The notes under the pieces: model-generated
Told to the model about the DNA's origin: nothing
Seen by the model: the letters and a program-made list of their open reading frames with translations, nothing else
Database searches by the model: none
NCBI GenBank assembly: GCA_016201105.1
Contig: JACQDN010000004.1
Span: 24,238-88,237, forward strand
Reading direction: 5' to 3'
DNA: 64,000 nucleotides
DNA from: Pseudomonadota bacterium
GTDB lineage: Bacteria; Pseudomonadota; Alphaproteobacteria; Micropepsales; Micropepsaceae
Shown here: positions 42,682 to 51,601 of the stretch, piece by piece
Numbering within the stretch: position 1 is the first letter of the stretch
Layout of the letters: each line of letters starts with the position of its first letter
Made by a program: the position numbers and the translations under genes

Positions 42682-44073
42682 ATGCGGAATGCGCCGGTGG
42701 CTGAGATCAGTGAGGCCACTGTCGGTGCGCTCGACAAACCCACTCCCACCTTCTTCGGCGAGCCCCGGGCCCTCGCCTATCTCGCCTTCACCGAAGCGTG
42801 GGAGCGGTTTTCCTATTATGGGATGACAGCGCTCTTGGTGCTCTACATGAGCCAGGCGCTGTTCCTGCCCGGCCATATCGAGCATGTCGCGGGGTTTGGC
42901 GCGTTTCGCAGCGGTCTCGAAAGCGTGTTCGGGCCGATGAGCACCATCGCGCTCGCCTCGCAGATCTTCGGGCTCTACACCGGCTTCGTCTATTTCACGC
43001 CGGTGTTTGGCGGGCTGATTGCCGACCGCTTCATCGGCCGGCGCAAGGCGGTGATGCTGGGCGCGGTGCTGATGAGCGGCGGTCACATCGCGATGGCGTT
43101 CGACGCTTCATTCCTGCTGGCGCTGATGCTGCTGATCGTCGGCTGCGGCTTCCTCAAAGGCAACATCTCCGCGCAGGTGGGCGGGCTTTACGGCGAGAAC
43201 GACGCGGCGGGGCGCACGCGCGGCTTTTCGATTTTCTCCATAGCGATCAATATCGGCGCGGTGGCGGGGCCACTGCTGTGCGGATTGCTTGCCGCACTTT
43301 ACGGCTGGCATGCGGGCTTCGGCATGGCCGGCCTCCTGATGTTGTTCGGGCTTGCGACCTATATCGCGGGCTTCAAGCATTTGCCGGAAGGGGCGCGCCG
43401 ACAAGCGCGGGAGGTGCATCCACCGCTCAATGCCAAGCAATGGCGCACGATCGCGGCGCTGTTCGGCGTGATGCTGCTCTCCATTTTCCAATCCATCGCC
43501 TATTACCAGAATTCCAATATCGGGCTGGTGTGGATCAACGCGCACGTCGATCTCGGTCTGTTCGGCTGGCGCATGCCGGTGTCGTGGTTCAATTCCATCG
43601 ACGCCTTCGTCAGCATCGTGTCGGTGCCGGGGTTGATCGCGCTGTGGGGATGGCAGGCGCGCCGCGGCGCCGAGCCAGGCGAAGTGGGCAAGATCGCGAT
43701 CGGCGCGTTTCTGGCAGCGATCGCCAATGGGCTGCTGGTGCTGGCGTGCGTGATGGGCGGGCGCACTTCGGTGCTGTTTCCCGTCGTGTACGACGTGCTG
43801 CTCGGCGTCGCGTTTCTCTATTACTGGCCGACGATGCTGGCGCTGGTGTCGCGCGCGGCGCCGCCGGGGCTCAAATCCACCATGATGGGGTTTGTGTTCC
43901 TGACGCTGTTTCTCTCCAACACCACCATCGGGCGGCTGGGCGCGTTCTATGAGGTGCTGGGGCCGGCGCGGTTCTGGGCGCTGCATGCGGGGATCGCGAC
44001 GGTGGGCGGGGTGCTGGCGTTGGTGTTGCGGCGGAAGCTGGAGGGGATGTTCGCGGGGGCTTTGAAGGAATAA
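42682..44073 (+). CDS. POT-family (PTR2) peptide transporter
   Basis: 463 residues with about 14 hydrophobic helices, as usual in proton-coupled oligopeptide transporters. The N-terminal motif EAWERFSYYGM corresponds to the ExxERFxYYG proton-coupling motif. FIGRRKAVMLGAVLMSGGH and GGLYGENDAAGRTRGFSIFSIAINIGAVAGPLLCG are the other family signatures. It takes up di- and tripeptides with protons in well-studied members. The last 40 bases of the gene and the following 30 are repeated, imperfectly, at 45085-45152. Confidence 0.9.
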   Translation: MRNAPVAEISEATVGALDKPTPTFFGEPRALAYLAFTEAWERFSYYGMTALLVLYMSQALFLPGHIEHVAGFGAFRSGLESVFGPMSTIALASQIFGLYTGFVYFTPVFGGLIADRFIGRRKAVMLGAVLMSGGHIAMAFDASFLLALMLLIVGCGFLKGNISAQVGGLYGENDAAGRTRGFSIFSIAINIGAVAGPLLCGLLAALYGWHAGFGMAGLLMLFGLATYIAGFKHLPEGARRQAREVHPPLNAKQWRTIAALFGVMLLSIFQSIAYYQNSNIGLVWINAHVDLGLFGWRMPVSWFNSIDAFVSIVSVPGLIALWGWQARRGAEPGEVGKIAIGAFLAAIANGLLVLACVMGGRTSVLFPVVYDVLLGVAFLYYWPTMLALVSRAAPPGLKSTMMGFVFLTLFLSNTTIGRLGAFYEVLGPARFWALHAGIATVGGVLALVLRRKLEGMFAGALKE

Positions 44074-44107
44074 GGAAAAAGAAGGGTTCGCACAGAGACA
44101 CAGAGAT
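44033..44107. repeat. Duplicated 3' end of the POT gene (source copy)
   Basis: GGAAGCTGGAGGGGATGTTC... through AAGGAAAAAGAAGGGTTC and CACAGAGACACAGAG. A near-identical piece stands at 45078-45152, 1.04 kb downstream in the same orientation, with one base missing in the coding part (GCGGGGG to GCGGGG). Confidence 0.75.
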
Positions 44108-44239
44108 GGCAGTGCATTCAGTGGGTCTCTTCGGGAAATGCGCCCCGAAATGTTGGCGCGCCATGCGCGGCGACGGCTCATAACAACTGCATATGCGCAA
44201 GCTCGATGGGATGGGCGCTGAAACTCGAATGCGCAATCG

Positions 44240-44929
44240 TCAGATTTGGAGCAGGCGCGCGGCGATGTCCGAAATCGCGTGTGCAATCATCCCTGGACGC
44301 AGGCTGCGGCGCCACAAGGCAAGCACGCCGAAGATCAGTCCATAGAACCCCGCCAGCACCGCAATCCGCGTTCCCTGATAGATGTGCGACGCGCCGAAGA
44401 CGGCGGCCTGCAACAGCAGGGCCAATATCGCGCTCCCCACCATGGCGCGAAACTGCTTCTGAAAATAACCGCGAAACACAACCTCCTCGCAGAACGCGGC
44501 GGACAGCGCGACGACGACTGCGAGAGAGCCTTCGATCAAATCGCGCGGAAAAGGAATCAAATCGGGCGAATGATTGGGTTCGAGCAAGCGCGTGCCGTAC
44601 CTGGACAATCCGGTCCACAAGACCCAGACCACGACGCCCAGCGCAAGATCGCGCAGAACCGATTGCAGGTTCGGCCATCGGCCGCCGATGAGGTCGCGCA
44701 AGCGGCCTCGCCTGAGGCGCACTCCGAGCCATGCCCAGGCAAGCGTCGTCCACTCGAACACGATGGCCTGGATCTGAATGGCAATGAGGCGCGGGGGTGC
44801 AGCGCTCGTTGGATGTGCGGGCGCGGCCGGATGGATCAGCAGAAAACCGAGCACCGTGAGGCCAGCGAAGACGGCGATCAGTACGACGGTGTGCCAGGCG
44901 GGCGCGATGAGAGCCCGCGCCGCGGTCAT
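44240..44929 (-). CDS. CPBP-family intramembrane metalloprotease
   Basis: 229 residues from the ATG at 44929 (a GTG at 44977 would add 16). About six to eight membrane helices. The CPBP/CAAX protease motifs are present: EEVVFRGYF (EExxxR, catalytic glutamates) and FGASH (second motif with the metal-binding histidine), then GLIFGVLALWRRSLRPGMIAHAISD with the third. In bacteria these proteins are often linked to bacteriocin immunity or membrane-protein processing; the substrate is unknown. It ends near the POT gene in convergent orientation. Confidence 0.85.
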   Translation of the reverse strand: MTAARALIAPAWHTVVLIAVFAGLTVLGFLLIHPAAPAHPTSAAPPRLIAIQIQAIVFEWTTLAWAWLGVRLRRGRLRDLIGGRWPNLQSVLRDLALGVVVWVLWTGLSRYGTRLLEPNHSPDLIPFPRDLIEGSLAVVVALSAAFCEEVVFRGYFQKQFRAMVGSAILALLLQAAVFGASHIYQGTRIAVLAGFYGLIFGVLALWRRSLRPGMIAHAISDIAARLLQI

Positions 44930-45077
44930 GCCTTCACTTGTTTGCGCAGCTGCGGCGCCTTGAAATTGACCGCCCACTTCGACACCACCCGTTCTTATGA
45001 CCGGCGGTCAATGTAAACGCCCGCCACTTTTTCTCGTTGATATCGGTCAATATTCCAAGAGCGCTTCGCACGGCGAT

Positions 45078-45152
45078 CGCTGGAGGGGATGTTTGCGGGG
45101 CTTTGAAGGAATGAGGAAAAAGAAGGGTTCACACAGAGCCACAGAGAACACA
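45078..45152. repeat. Duplicated 3' end of the POT gene (copied piece)
   Basis: GCTGGAGGGGATGTTTGCGG, GGCTTTGAAGGAATGAGG, then AAAAAGAAGGGTTCACACAG and CACAGAG units. It matches 44033-44107 in the same direction. It is a short, out-of-frame copy and codes for nothing. Confidence 0.75.
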
Positions 45153-45232
45153 GAGGCCACAGAGATAGCGAGCTTTCAGCGCGTTGCCTGAATTTCACAT
45201 GCAAAAATTTACTGGCGCTGCGCGCCCTGTAG

Positions 45233-45396
45233 CTTCCTCCCCCGCTGGTGCGGGGGAGGTGCCGAGCGCAGCGAGGCGGAGGGGGTGGCGGCAGATGTGA
45301 AGGAAGATCGCGATTGTCCCTCACATCTTCCGCCACCCCCTCCGTCACTCGACGCTGCGCGTCGAGCGCCACCCCCCCGCACCGGCGGGGGAGGAA
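45233..45396. repeat. Composite palindromic repeat, family d (copy 1)
   Basis: CTTCCTCCCCCGCTGGTGCG on the left and CGCACCGGCGGGGGAGGAAG on the right, 164 bp. Inside, GGCGGAGGGGGTGGCGG mirrors CCGCCACCCCCTCCGTC. The GAGCGCAGCGAGGC and TCGACGCTGCGCGTCGAG modules are like those of the other families. A second copy is at 49972. Confidence 0.82.
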
Positions 45397-45426
45397 GATT
45401 GCGTCAATCGAGCGTAGATTTAGGGC

Positions 45427-47055
45427 ATGGCGACCGCCGAGACCGACCAAACCGCCGTCATAGAATTTCTCTCCGATCCGGCGAGTTATGGCGCGGGCGT
45501 CGCCAAGGTCGAGCGCTGCGAGACCCATGGCGCGATCGTGTTTCTGGCGGGAGAGCGGGCTTACAAGCTCAAGCGCGCGGTCAGCTACGCCTACATGGAT
45601 TTTTCGACGCGGGCGCTTAGGCGGGCGATGTGCGAAGCGGAGTTGGCGGTCAACCGCCGCGCGGCGCCCGATCTCTATCTGGAAGTGCGCGCCGTCGTGC
45701 GCGATGCCGGCGGAAAGCTGCGCTTTGGAGCGCTCACGGATTCTGACGCTGCCGTCGACCCGGCTTCGCTCGCTTCGCAAGCTACGCCGCGGCAGGCCCG
45801 GGATTCTCTACCGCACAGCACGGACAAAATTCTCGACTGGGTCGTCGTCATGCGGCGGTTTGAGCAGGCGGACCTTTTCGAAGAGATGCGAAAGCGCGGC
45901 GCGCTGACGGCGCCGCTGATGCGCCGGGCGGCGGAGGCGATCGCGGAGTTTCATCGCGGGGCCGACATTCGCCACGACTTCGGCGGCGCTGTGGGCATTC
46001 GGCGGGTGATCGACGAGAACGCTGAGGTTCTCACGAGTTGGAGCGGGCGTCCGTTCGACGCGGGAAAGATCGAGGACTATGAGCGTTGTTCGCGTGCAGC
46101 GCTCACGACACTTTCGCCGCTCTTAGAGGCGCGGCGCGAGAACGGATTCGTCCGCCGCTGCCATGGCGATCTGCATCTGAACAACATTTGCCTGATCGGC
46201 GGCGAGCCTGTGCTGTTCGACGCCATTGAGTTCAGCGAAGAATTTTCGCGCATCGACGTGTTCTACGATCTCGCGTTTCTGCTGATGGACCTCGAACATC
46301 GCCGGCTGCGGCCGCTCGCCAATATTCTGTTCAACCGGTATCTGGAATGCAGTGCCGACTTTGGCGGGATCGCGGCGCTGCCACTGTTTCTCTCCTGCCG
46401 CGCCGCAGTCAGGGCGCATGTGATGGCGGCGCTGGCCGACAGACTGGCGGTGGAGAAACGCGGGCCTGTGCTTGCGGACGCAGCGGCGCTGCTGAACGAC
46501 GCGATTGCGCTGCTGAAACCCTCGCCGCCAGAGCTTGTCGTGCTGGGCGGATTGTCCGGCACGGGAAAGTCGACGCTGGCGCGCGCGATCGCACCGAAGC
46601 TCGGGCGCGCGCCGGGCGCGGTGATCCTCAGAAGCGACGTGATCCGCAAGCGGCTGTGGGGTGTCGACGTTCCCGCGCGGCTGCCGCAAGAGGCTTATGC
46701 GGCGGAGACGACCGCGCGCGTCTTCGCCGAGATCGCGCAAACAAGCGCCAAGGTGCTGGCCGCAGGGCACGGTGTCATCGCCGATGCGGTGTACGGATTG
46801 CCGGAGGAACGCGCGCAGATTGAGGCGGTGGCGCGGGATGCGGGCGTTCGGGCGCGCACTCTGTGGCTCGAGGCGCCCCTCGCCGAGTTGGAACGGCGCG
46901 TGGCAGCGCGCGCCGGCGATGCGTCGGATGCAACGGTGGAGGTGGTGCGCTGGCAGGCTGCGATGATTGCGCCGCCGACGGAGTGGCGAAGAGTCGGCGT
47001 GTCGGGAACGGAAGAGGATGCGGCAGCGAGGGTTATGGCTGAGCTTGGTCTTTGA
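45427..47055 (+). CDS. Fused aminoglycoside-phosphotransferase-like kinase and P-loop ATPase
   Basis: 542 residues in two parts. The N-terminal 330 residues are an APH-like kinase domain: EFLSDPASYG, AYKLKRAVSYAYMDFS (lysine of the ATP site), and the catalytic HGDLHLNNICLIGGEPVLFD (His246) with DIAFLL-like RIDVFYDLAFLLMDLEHR. The C-terminal part has Walker A GLSGTGKSTLARAIAP (about 376) and looks like a small-molecule or RNA kinase of the AAA_33 type. Such fusions occur widely in proteobacteria without a proven substrate; they are often called aminoglycoside phosphotransferase by similarity only. Confidence 0.85.
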   Translation: MATAETDQTAVIEFLSDPASYGAGVAKVERCETHGAIVFLAGERAYKLKRAVSYAYMDFSTRALRRAMCEAELAVNRRAAPDLYLEVRAVVRDAGGKLRFGALTDSDAAVDPASLASQATPRQARDSLPHSTDKILDWVVVMRRFEQADLFEEMRKRGALTAPLMRRAAEAIAEFHRGADIRHDFGGAVGIRRVIDENAEVLTSWSGRPFDAGKIEDYERCSRAALTTLSPLLEARRENGFVRRCHGDLHLNNICLIGGEPVLFDAIEFSEEFSRIDVFYDLAFLLMDLEHRRLRPLANILFNRYLECSADFGGIAALPLFLSCRAAVRAHVMAALADRLAVEKRGPVLADAAALLNDAIALLKPSPPELVVLGGLSGTGKSTLARAIAPKLGRAPGAVILRSDVIRKRLWGVDVPARLPQEAYAAETTARVFAEIAQTSAKVLAAGHGVIADAVYGLPEERAQIEAVARDAGVRARTLWLEAPLAELERRVAARAGDASDATVEVVRWQAAMIAPPTEWRRVGVSGTEEDAAARVMAELGL

Positions 47056-47411
47056 TCGAGGGCGGCGTGGATGGATAAGAACAAGAATGATTCACGCGGG
47101 GCCGCGGAGTTGAGTTTCGCCTGCGAGACATCACCAATACTTTCGAGCGGCTGTTGGCGCGCGTTGCGCGCCCCAAAAAAATTGTCATCCCCGGCGAGCC
47201 GCGCGAAGCGCGGCGAGGTGAAGGGGATCCAGGTGCGTAGGAAGTTCTCGGTGTTGAAAAATTAATTCGAGCGCAGACGCGTCCAGACCACGTAGTTGTC
47301 ACTGCCTGGATCCCCTTGACCTCGCATTGTCCGCGTTGCGGCCGATGCTCGCCGGGGATGACAGTTTTTCTGTGTGCTCCGTGGCTTCGCGTCTCCGCGT
47401 GAATCCTTTTC
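47056..47411. other. Gene-free 356 bp made of nested inverted repeats
   Basis: It contains an outer pair of the type TTCACGCGGGGCCGCGGAG (47091) and CTCCGTGGCTTCGCGTCTCC (about 47377), and inside it the GTCATCCCCGGCGAG pair (47184-47362). There is no open frame with coding character. It lies between two convergent genes. Confidence 0.6.
47184..47362. repeat. Inverted repeat of GTCATCCCCGGCGAG type (family e)
   Basis: GTCATCCCCGGCGAGCC at 47184 and GCTCGCCGGGGATGAC at the far end, with AAGGGGATCCAGG and CCTGGATCCCCTT as inner arms, 179 bp. Half-copies of the outer arm appear at 20902-20957 and at about 31312-31332. Confidence 0.75.
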
Positions 47412-49961
47412 CTATTTTGTCCGAGACGCCGTGCGGAAATACACGCGCTTGGCCGCTTCCAGCGCTGCGATGTAGGCGGCGAGGATGAGGAAGAGCGCGC
47501 CGATCAGCGTCGCGGGGATGCGCACGAAGCTGAAGATGGCGTCGAGCGGGGCGATGAAGGGTAGCGCCAGCGACAGGATCGCGATCGCGGCAGCCATGGC
47601 CAGCAGCAAGCGGCTCGGCATGCTGCGGAACACGGAGAGATGGGTGCGCAACACCAGGACCGCGGCGAGTTCGGTCAGCAGCGAGACGACGAACCAAGCG
47701 GTCTGAAACGTCGCGATGCCGGCGTGGAACAGTTTCAGCAACACGAAGAACGTCAATCCGTCGAAACACGAACTCAAAAGCCCGAACAGAACCATGAATT
47801 TTCGGATGTCGCGGATGTCCCAGCGCGTGGGCCGCGTCACCGCCGGCGCATCGACGTTGTCGGTGGAAAGCGCGATGGAGGGAAGATCGGAGAGGAAATT
47901 GTTGAGCAGGATCTGCTTCGCCGCCAGCGGCAGGAATGGCAGGATCGGCGTCGCCAGCGCCATGCTGATCATGTTGCCGAAGGTGCTGGAGGTGGCGATG
48001 GCGATGTATTTGAGGGTGTTGACGAAGGTTCGCCGCCCGCCTTCCACGCCCAGCCGCAAGACATCCAGATCGGGGCGCAGCAGCACGATGTCGGCGCTTT
48101 CGCGCGCCACGTCCACGGCCTGATCCACCGAGATGCCGACATCGGCGGTGTGCAGCGCGGTCGCGTCATTGATGCCGTCGCCCATGTAGCCGACCGCGTG
48201 GCCGCCCTTCTGCAGCGCGCGCACCAGCGTTTCCTTTTGCTGGGGATCGATCTCGGCGAAGATCTGAACGCGATCGGCGGCGTGGCAGAGTGCGTCGCCG
48301 GTGAGCGCGGCCATCTGCTCGCCGGTCAGCAGGGCCTTGGCATCGAGTCCCACGGCTTCGGCGACATGGGCCGCGACGTAGCGGTTGTCGCCGGTGATGA
48401 TCTTGATGGCGATGCCGAGGCCGGCGAGATCGCGAATGGTTTGCCGCACTTCCGGCTTGGGCGGATCGAAGAAGAGCAGAAAGCCTTCGAAGCAGAGCCC
48501 GCTTTCGTCGTCGCGGCTGTAATGCGGTTTGGTCTCGACCGTTTTCGAGGCCAAGCCCAGGACGCGAAAGCCTCCCGCGCTTTTGGTTTTGTAAAACGCT
48601 TCCAGCCCCGCGCGCGCCGCGTCGTCGAGCGCGACGGTTTTTCCGTCTTGCGCAACCTGCGTGCAAATCGCGAGCACGTTGACGTAAGCGCCTTTGGTGA
48701 GAAGGCGGCGGGCTTTCTCGCCCAGGGGGCCCTCGTCCACAATAATGGTCAATCGCTTGCGCTGGAAATCGTAAGGAATCTCATCGAGCTTGGTGCACTT
48801 GGAAATATCGAAGCCCTTGCCCTTGCCGTCCTCGACGATGGCGGCATCAAGGGGATTGTCGATTCCCGTTTCCAGCGCGGCGTTGAGATAGGCATCGCGG
48901 CGCACGGCGTCGCTCGTCTTGCCCGAGGGATCGGTCGCATCGCTGAGCGTAACGACGCCTTTGGTCAGCGTGCCCGTCTTGTCGGTGCACAGCACATCCA
49001 TGCCGCCCAGATTCTCGATCGCTTCCAGGCGGCGCACGATGACGCCGCGTTTGGCGAGCGCGCGGGCGCCCGCCGACAAGGTGACGCTGACGATGGCCGG
49101 CAGCAGCTCCGGCGACAGGCCGACCGCGAGCGCGACCGCGAACAGCAACGATTCGATGACCGGCCGGCCCAGCAGCTGATTGACCGTCAGCACGAACAGC
49201 ACCATGACAATCATGATGCGCAGCAGGAGATAGCCGAAGCGGCGCAGGCCGCGGGCGAATTCGGTTTCGGGCGGCGCCGATTTGAGCCGCGCCGCCACGG
49301 TGCCGAACTGCGTGGCGAGACCCGTCTTCACCGCCAGCACCGTCGCGGTGCCGCTGCGCACGGAGGTGCCGAAGAACACGCTGTTGCTGCGCTGCGAGAG
49401 TGTGGTGCCTTCGGCCACGGTTCCGGGCTGCTTTTCGACCGGGAAGGATTCGCCGGTGAGAGCGCTCTCGCTCACCATAAAATCGCGCGCCTCAAGAACG
49501 ATGCCGTCAGCGGGAACCAGATTGCCGGCGGAGAGCGAGACGATATCGCCCGGCACGATGTCGCTGACCGCGATGGTCTTGCTCACCCCGTCGCGGCTGA
49601 CGCGCGTGGTGAGGGCCAGGCGCGCGCGCAGCTCGGCGATCGCCGCCGAGGCGCGATATTCCTGGAAGAAGCCGAGCAGCGTGCTGCCGACGACGACCGC
49701 GAGAATGATGGAAGCATCGACCCATTCGCGCACGAACAGCGAAACGCAGGCGCCGAAGACGAGGATCAGAACCAGCGGGCTTTCGAACTGGCGCAGCAGC
49801 AGCTTGAGAGCAGAGGTCCGTTCCGCTTCCCCCACGGTGTTTGGTCCGAAGCGGCGCAGGCGCTCGCTCGCTTCGGCGGAGGAGAGTCCGCTCGCGCGCG
49901 AAGACAGCGCCGACAACAAAGCACCGGCGCTTTGAGCCCAGTAGGGGGTGGATTCCGGCAT
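47412..49961 (-). CDS. mgtA: Magnesium-translocating P-type ATPase (MgtA/MgtB-like)
   Basis: 849 residues, P-type ATPase of class IIIB. Ordered landmarks: an N-terminal cytoplasmic stretch, ASIILAVVVGSTLLGFFQEYRAS, the TGES actuator loop (SALTGESFPVEK), phosphorylation site DKTGTLTKG with Asp327, ATP-binding FKxx-type and hinge motif GDGINDATAL, and the C-terminal NNFLSDLPSIALSTDNVD that sets MgtA proteins apart from calcium pumps. It imports Mg2+. I see no convincing Mg2+-riboswitch leader upstream; the 5' region is a family d repeat. Confidence 0.92.
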   Translation of the reverse strand: MPESTPYWAQSAGALLSALSSRASGLSSAEASERLRRFGPNTVGEAERTSALKLLLRQFESPLVLILVFGACVSLFVREWVDASIILAVVVGSTLLGFFQEYRASAAIAELRARLALTTRVSRDGVSKTIAVSDIVPGDIVSLSAGNLVPADGIVLEARDFMVSESALTGESFPVEKQPGTVAEGTTLSQRSNSVFFGTSVRSGTATVLAVKTGLATQFGTVAARLKSAPPETEFARGLRRFGYLLLRIMIVMVLFVLTVNQLLGRPVIESLLFAVALAVGLSPELLPAIVSVTLSAGARALAKRGVIVRRLEAIENLGGMDVLCTDKTGTLTKGVVTLSDATDPSGKTSDAVRRDAYLNAALETGIDNPLDAAIVEDGKGKGFDISKCTKLDEIPYDFQRKRLTIIVDEGPLGEKARRLLTKGAYVNVLAICTQVAQDGKTVALDDAARAGLEAFYKTKSAGGFRVLGLASKTVETKPHYSRDDESGLCFEGFLLFFDPPKPEVRQTIRDLAGLGIAIKIITGDNRYVAAHVAEAVGLDAKALLTGEQMAALTGDALCHAADRVQIFAEIDPQQKETLVRALQKGGHAVGYMGDGINDATALHTADVGISVDQAVDVARESADIVLLRPDLDVLRLGVEGGRRTFVNTLKYIAIATSSTFGNMISMALATPILPFLPLAAKQILLNNFLSDLPSIALSTDNVDAPAVTRPTRWDIRDIRKFMVLFGLLSSCFDGLTFFVLLKLFHAGIATFQTAWFVVSLLTELAAVLVLRTHLSVFRSMPSRLLLAMAAAIAILSLALPFIAPLDAIFSFVRIPATLIGALFLILAAYIAALEAAKRVYFRTASRTK

Positions 49962-49971
49962 CGCTAGTCCG

Positions 49972-50136
49972 CTTCCTCCCCTGTTGTTGCGGGGGAGGTG
50001 GACGGCGATGCGTCAGCATCGCCGGACGGAGGGGGTGAGTGGCGGAGTGCCATTTCATCCACGATATCGAATTTCGACGGCGGGTCACACTCGGCAAGCG
50101 TTGCTCGCTCGGCATCCCCCGCAAGCGGGGGAGGAA
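49972..50136. repeat. Composite palindromic repeat, family d (copy 2)
   Basis: CTTCCTCCCCTGTTGTTGCG and GGAGGTGGACGGCGATGCG on the left, CCCCCGCAAGCGGGGGAGG on the right, about 165 bp. The GGACGGAGGGGGTG inner arm matches copy 1 (45233); the right inner arm is more worn. It lies upstream of mgtA. Confidence 0.7.
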
Positions 50137-50158
50137 CACGCCGTGCCGTCGCTATGCT

Positions 50159-50563
50159 TTAACTCCGCGCCAAGTCGAAGAGGAATTCGCGCAGGCGCGG
50201 GCTGAGGCCGACGGCGAAGCCGGCAACGAGGGAGACGGCGATCACAGTGGGCGCTTTGGACTCGGCGAGCTTGAGAAGTTCGCCGCCGAGGAGCGCGCCC
50301 AAGTTCATCGCCGGCCGGCTTTCGGATTCGCGGCGACGCCGCGTCGAACTCATTTTCGAAACCAGACGCGGGATGAGGAGCAAGAAGAAGGCGAAGAGCA
50401 AGATGCTCGCGGCCGTCAGAAACGCCGCAGCGACCGGCGAGACATACTCGCCGATGAACAAAAACAATCCGACGCAGACAAATCCCGTGGCGGCCGTCAG
50501 CGCGAACGCGGTGACGATCAGCGAGACGCCGAGCAGGACAGCTTTGGCCCGAAACCCGTTCAT
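50159..50563 (-). CDS. Phage-holin-superfamily / DUF1469 (YqjE-like) membrane protein
   Basis: 134 residues from the ATG at 50563. Two membrane helices (about 8-36 and 41-66, AVLLGVSLIVTAFALTAATG and YVSPVAAAFLTAASILLFAF) and a cytoplasmic tail with a third hydrophobic stretch (IAVSLVAGFAVGLS). The pattern matches the YqjE/DUF1469 group. In E. coli yqjE lies beside yqjD, a DUF883 protein, and the same pairing is seen here. Its role is unknown; related proteins sit on stationary-phase membranes. Confidence 0.72.
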   Translation of the reverse strand: MNGFRAKAVLLGVSLIVTAFALTAATGFVCVGLFLFIGEYVSPVAAAFLTAASILLFAFFLLLIPRLVSKMSSTRRRRESESRPAMNLGALLGGELLKLAESKAPTVIAVSLVAGFAVGLSPRLREFLFDLARS

Positions 50564-50583
50564 GCGCAGCTCATGGGTTCGCG

Positions 50584-50868
50584 TCAGTCTCTGTGGCCGC
50601 GCATGAGCATGCCCAGCAGAAGGCCGATGCCGAACGCCGAGGCCGCGGACGTGAGCGGACGTTTTTCGATCAGGTGCAGGAGGTCTTCGGATTTCTGCCT
50701 GGTTTCGTTCCAGGCTTTCTCCCCGGTCTCCTTGGCCTTGTTGAGGGCCTCGCTGCCGGCGTGGCGCGCACTCGATTCCAAAAGTTCGCCCAGTTTCGCG
50801 AAATCGGCGCGCAGCTGCTTCAGCTCGGCGGCTAAGGCTTCGAAATCTTTTTCGCTGGCCGTGCTCAT
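50584..50868 (-). CDS. DUF883 (YqjD/ElaB-like) C-tail-anchored protein
   Basis: 94 residues from the ATG at 50868. A long amphipathic helix or coiled coil (AAELKQLRADFAKLGELLES, then ETGEKAWNETRQKSEDLLHL) is followed by a short C-terminal membrane anchor (AASAFGIGLLLGMLMRG). This is the layout of YqjD/ElaB/YgaM, which bind ribosomes at the membrane in stationary-phase E. coli. It lies 20 bp before the YqjE-like gene, an operon order shared with E. coli. Confidence 0.83.
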   Translation of the reverse strand: MSTASEKDFEALAAELKQLRADFAKLGELLESSARHAGSEALNKAKETGEKAWNETRQKSEDLLHLIEKRPLTSAASAFGIGLLLGMLMRGHRD

Positions 50869-51057
50869 GGGTTTTTCCTTCCCGAAAGGCCCCTGCACCT
50901 TGGGCCCGCGGAGGTAAAAGTTTCATTGACCGCGGTCAAGTGCGCTGGCCTCCCAGCCCCGCCGTTACGCGGGAGAAAGGCCAAATTTGACGCCGATCAA
51001 GGACGCCCACGCCGCCAGGGCCAAACTGACGGCAGCCCAATCCGCTGGGAGGCGTCC

Positions 51058-51465
51058 ATGCTTGGCATCAATCCCGACAAGGTCAGACAGGTCATCACCG
51101 AAGCGCGCATGTTCGATGCCAAGGACGAGGTCAGCGATCCCGATTCCGGCTCGAACGCCTCCGACGATCAAATGGCCGACGTGCTGCAGGATTTCGCCGA
51201 CGATGCGACCTATCAGGAATTGTGCGAATTCATCCGCAGCCTCGACGAAGAAGAGCAGGTCAATCTGGTGGCGCTGGCCTGGATCGGCCGCGGCACCTAT
51301 GGCGCCGACGAATGGAAGCAAGCGCTCGGCGAAGCGCGCCGTGCCCACAACAAGCGCACCGCGGAATATCTAACGGGCCTGCCGATGCTGGGCGACTATC
51401 TCGAAGAAGGTCTCTGCGCCATCGAAGAGGCGGAAGACGCCGAAGAAGAAGCGAACGCGACGTAG
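51058..51465 (+). CDS. DUF3775 domain protein
   Basis: 135 residues from the ATG at 51058, with GGGAGG about 6 bp upstream. The sequence INPDKVRQVITEARMFDAKD at the start and EFIRSLDEEEQVNLVALAWIGRG, EWKQALGEAR and LGDYLEEGL later is the full-length pattern of DUF3775, a small acidic protein frequent in alphaproteobacteria. Its function is unknown. The last 15 residues are strongly acidic. Confidence 0.85.
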   Translation: MLGINPDKVRQVITEARMFDAKDEVSDPDSGSNASDDQMADVLQDFADDATYQELCEFIRSLDEEEQVNLVALAWIGRGTYGADEWKQALGEARRAHNKRTAEYLTGLPMLGDYLEEGLCAIEEAEDAEEEANAT

Positions 51466-51601
51466 AGAGCTGGTACCCATAATCTCGATGCGAAACCGGT
51501 TTACTCAGTTGGTTTGCCAGAGGTGTTCATGGGTGGCCGAGACAAGCCAGGACAAGCCCGGCCATGACGGGGATTTTCAAGTGCGCACGCGATGAAAAAC
51601 G

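Larger units (their letters stand above)
44930..45426. other. Gene-free 0.5 kb: duplicated fragment plus repeats
   Basis: 497 bp without a gene. It holds, in order, the promoter region of the CPBP gene, the copied 3' end of the POT gene (45078-45152, with CACAGAGCCACAGAGAACAC), and the family d palindromic repeat at 45233-45396. The next gene starts 30 bp further on. Confidence 0.65.

Noticed and set aside
47640..49967. A 775-codon open frame on the plus strand
   Set aside because: It is the antisense of the mgtA-type ATPase. Composition is Gln/Arg/Asp-rich, which is typical of a shadow frame.
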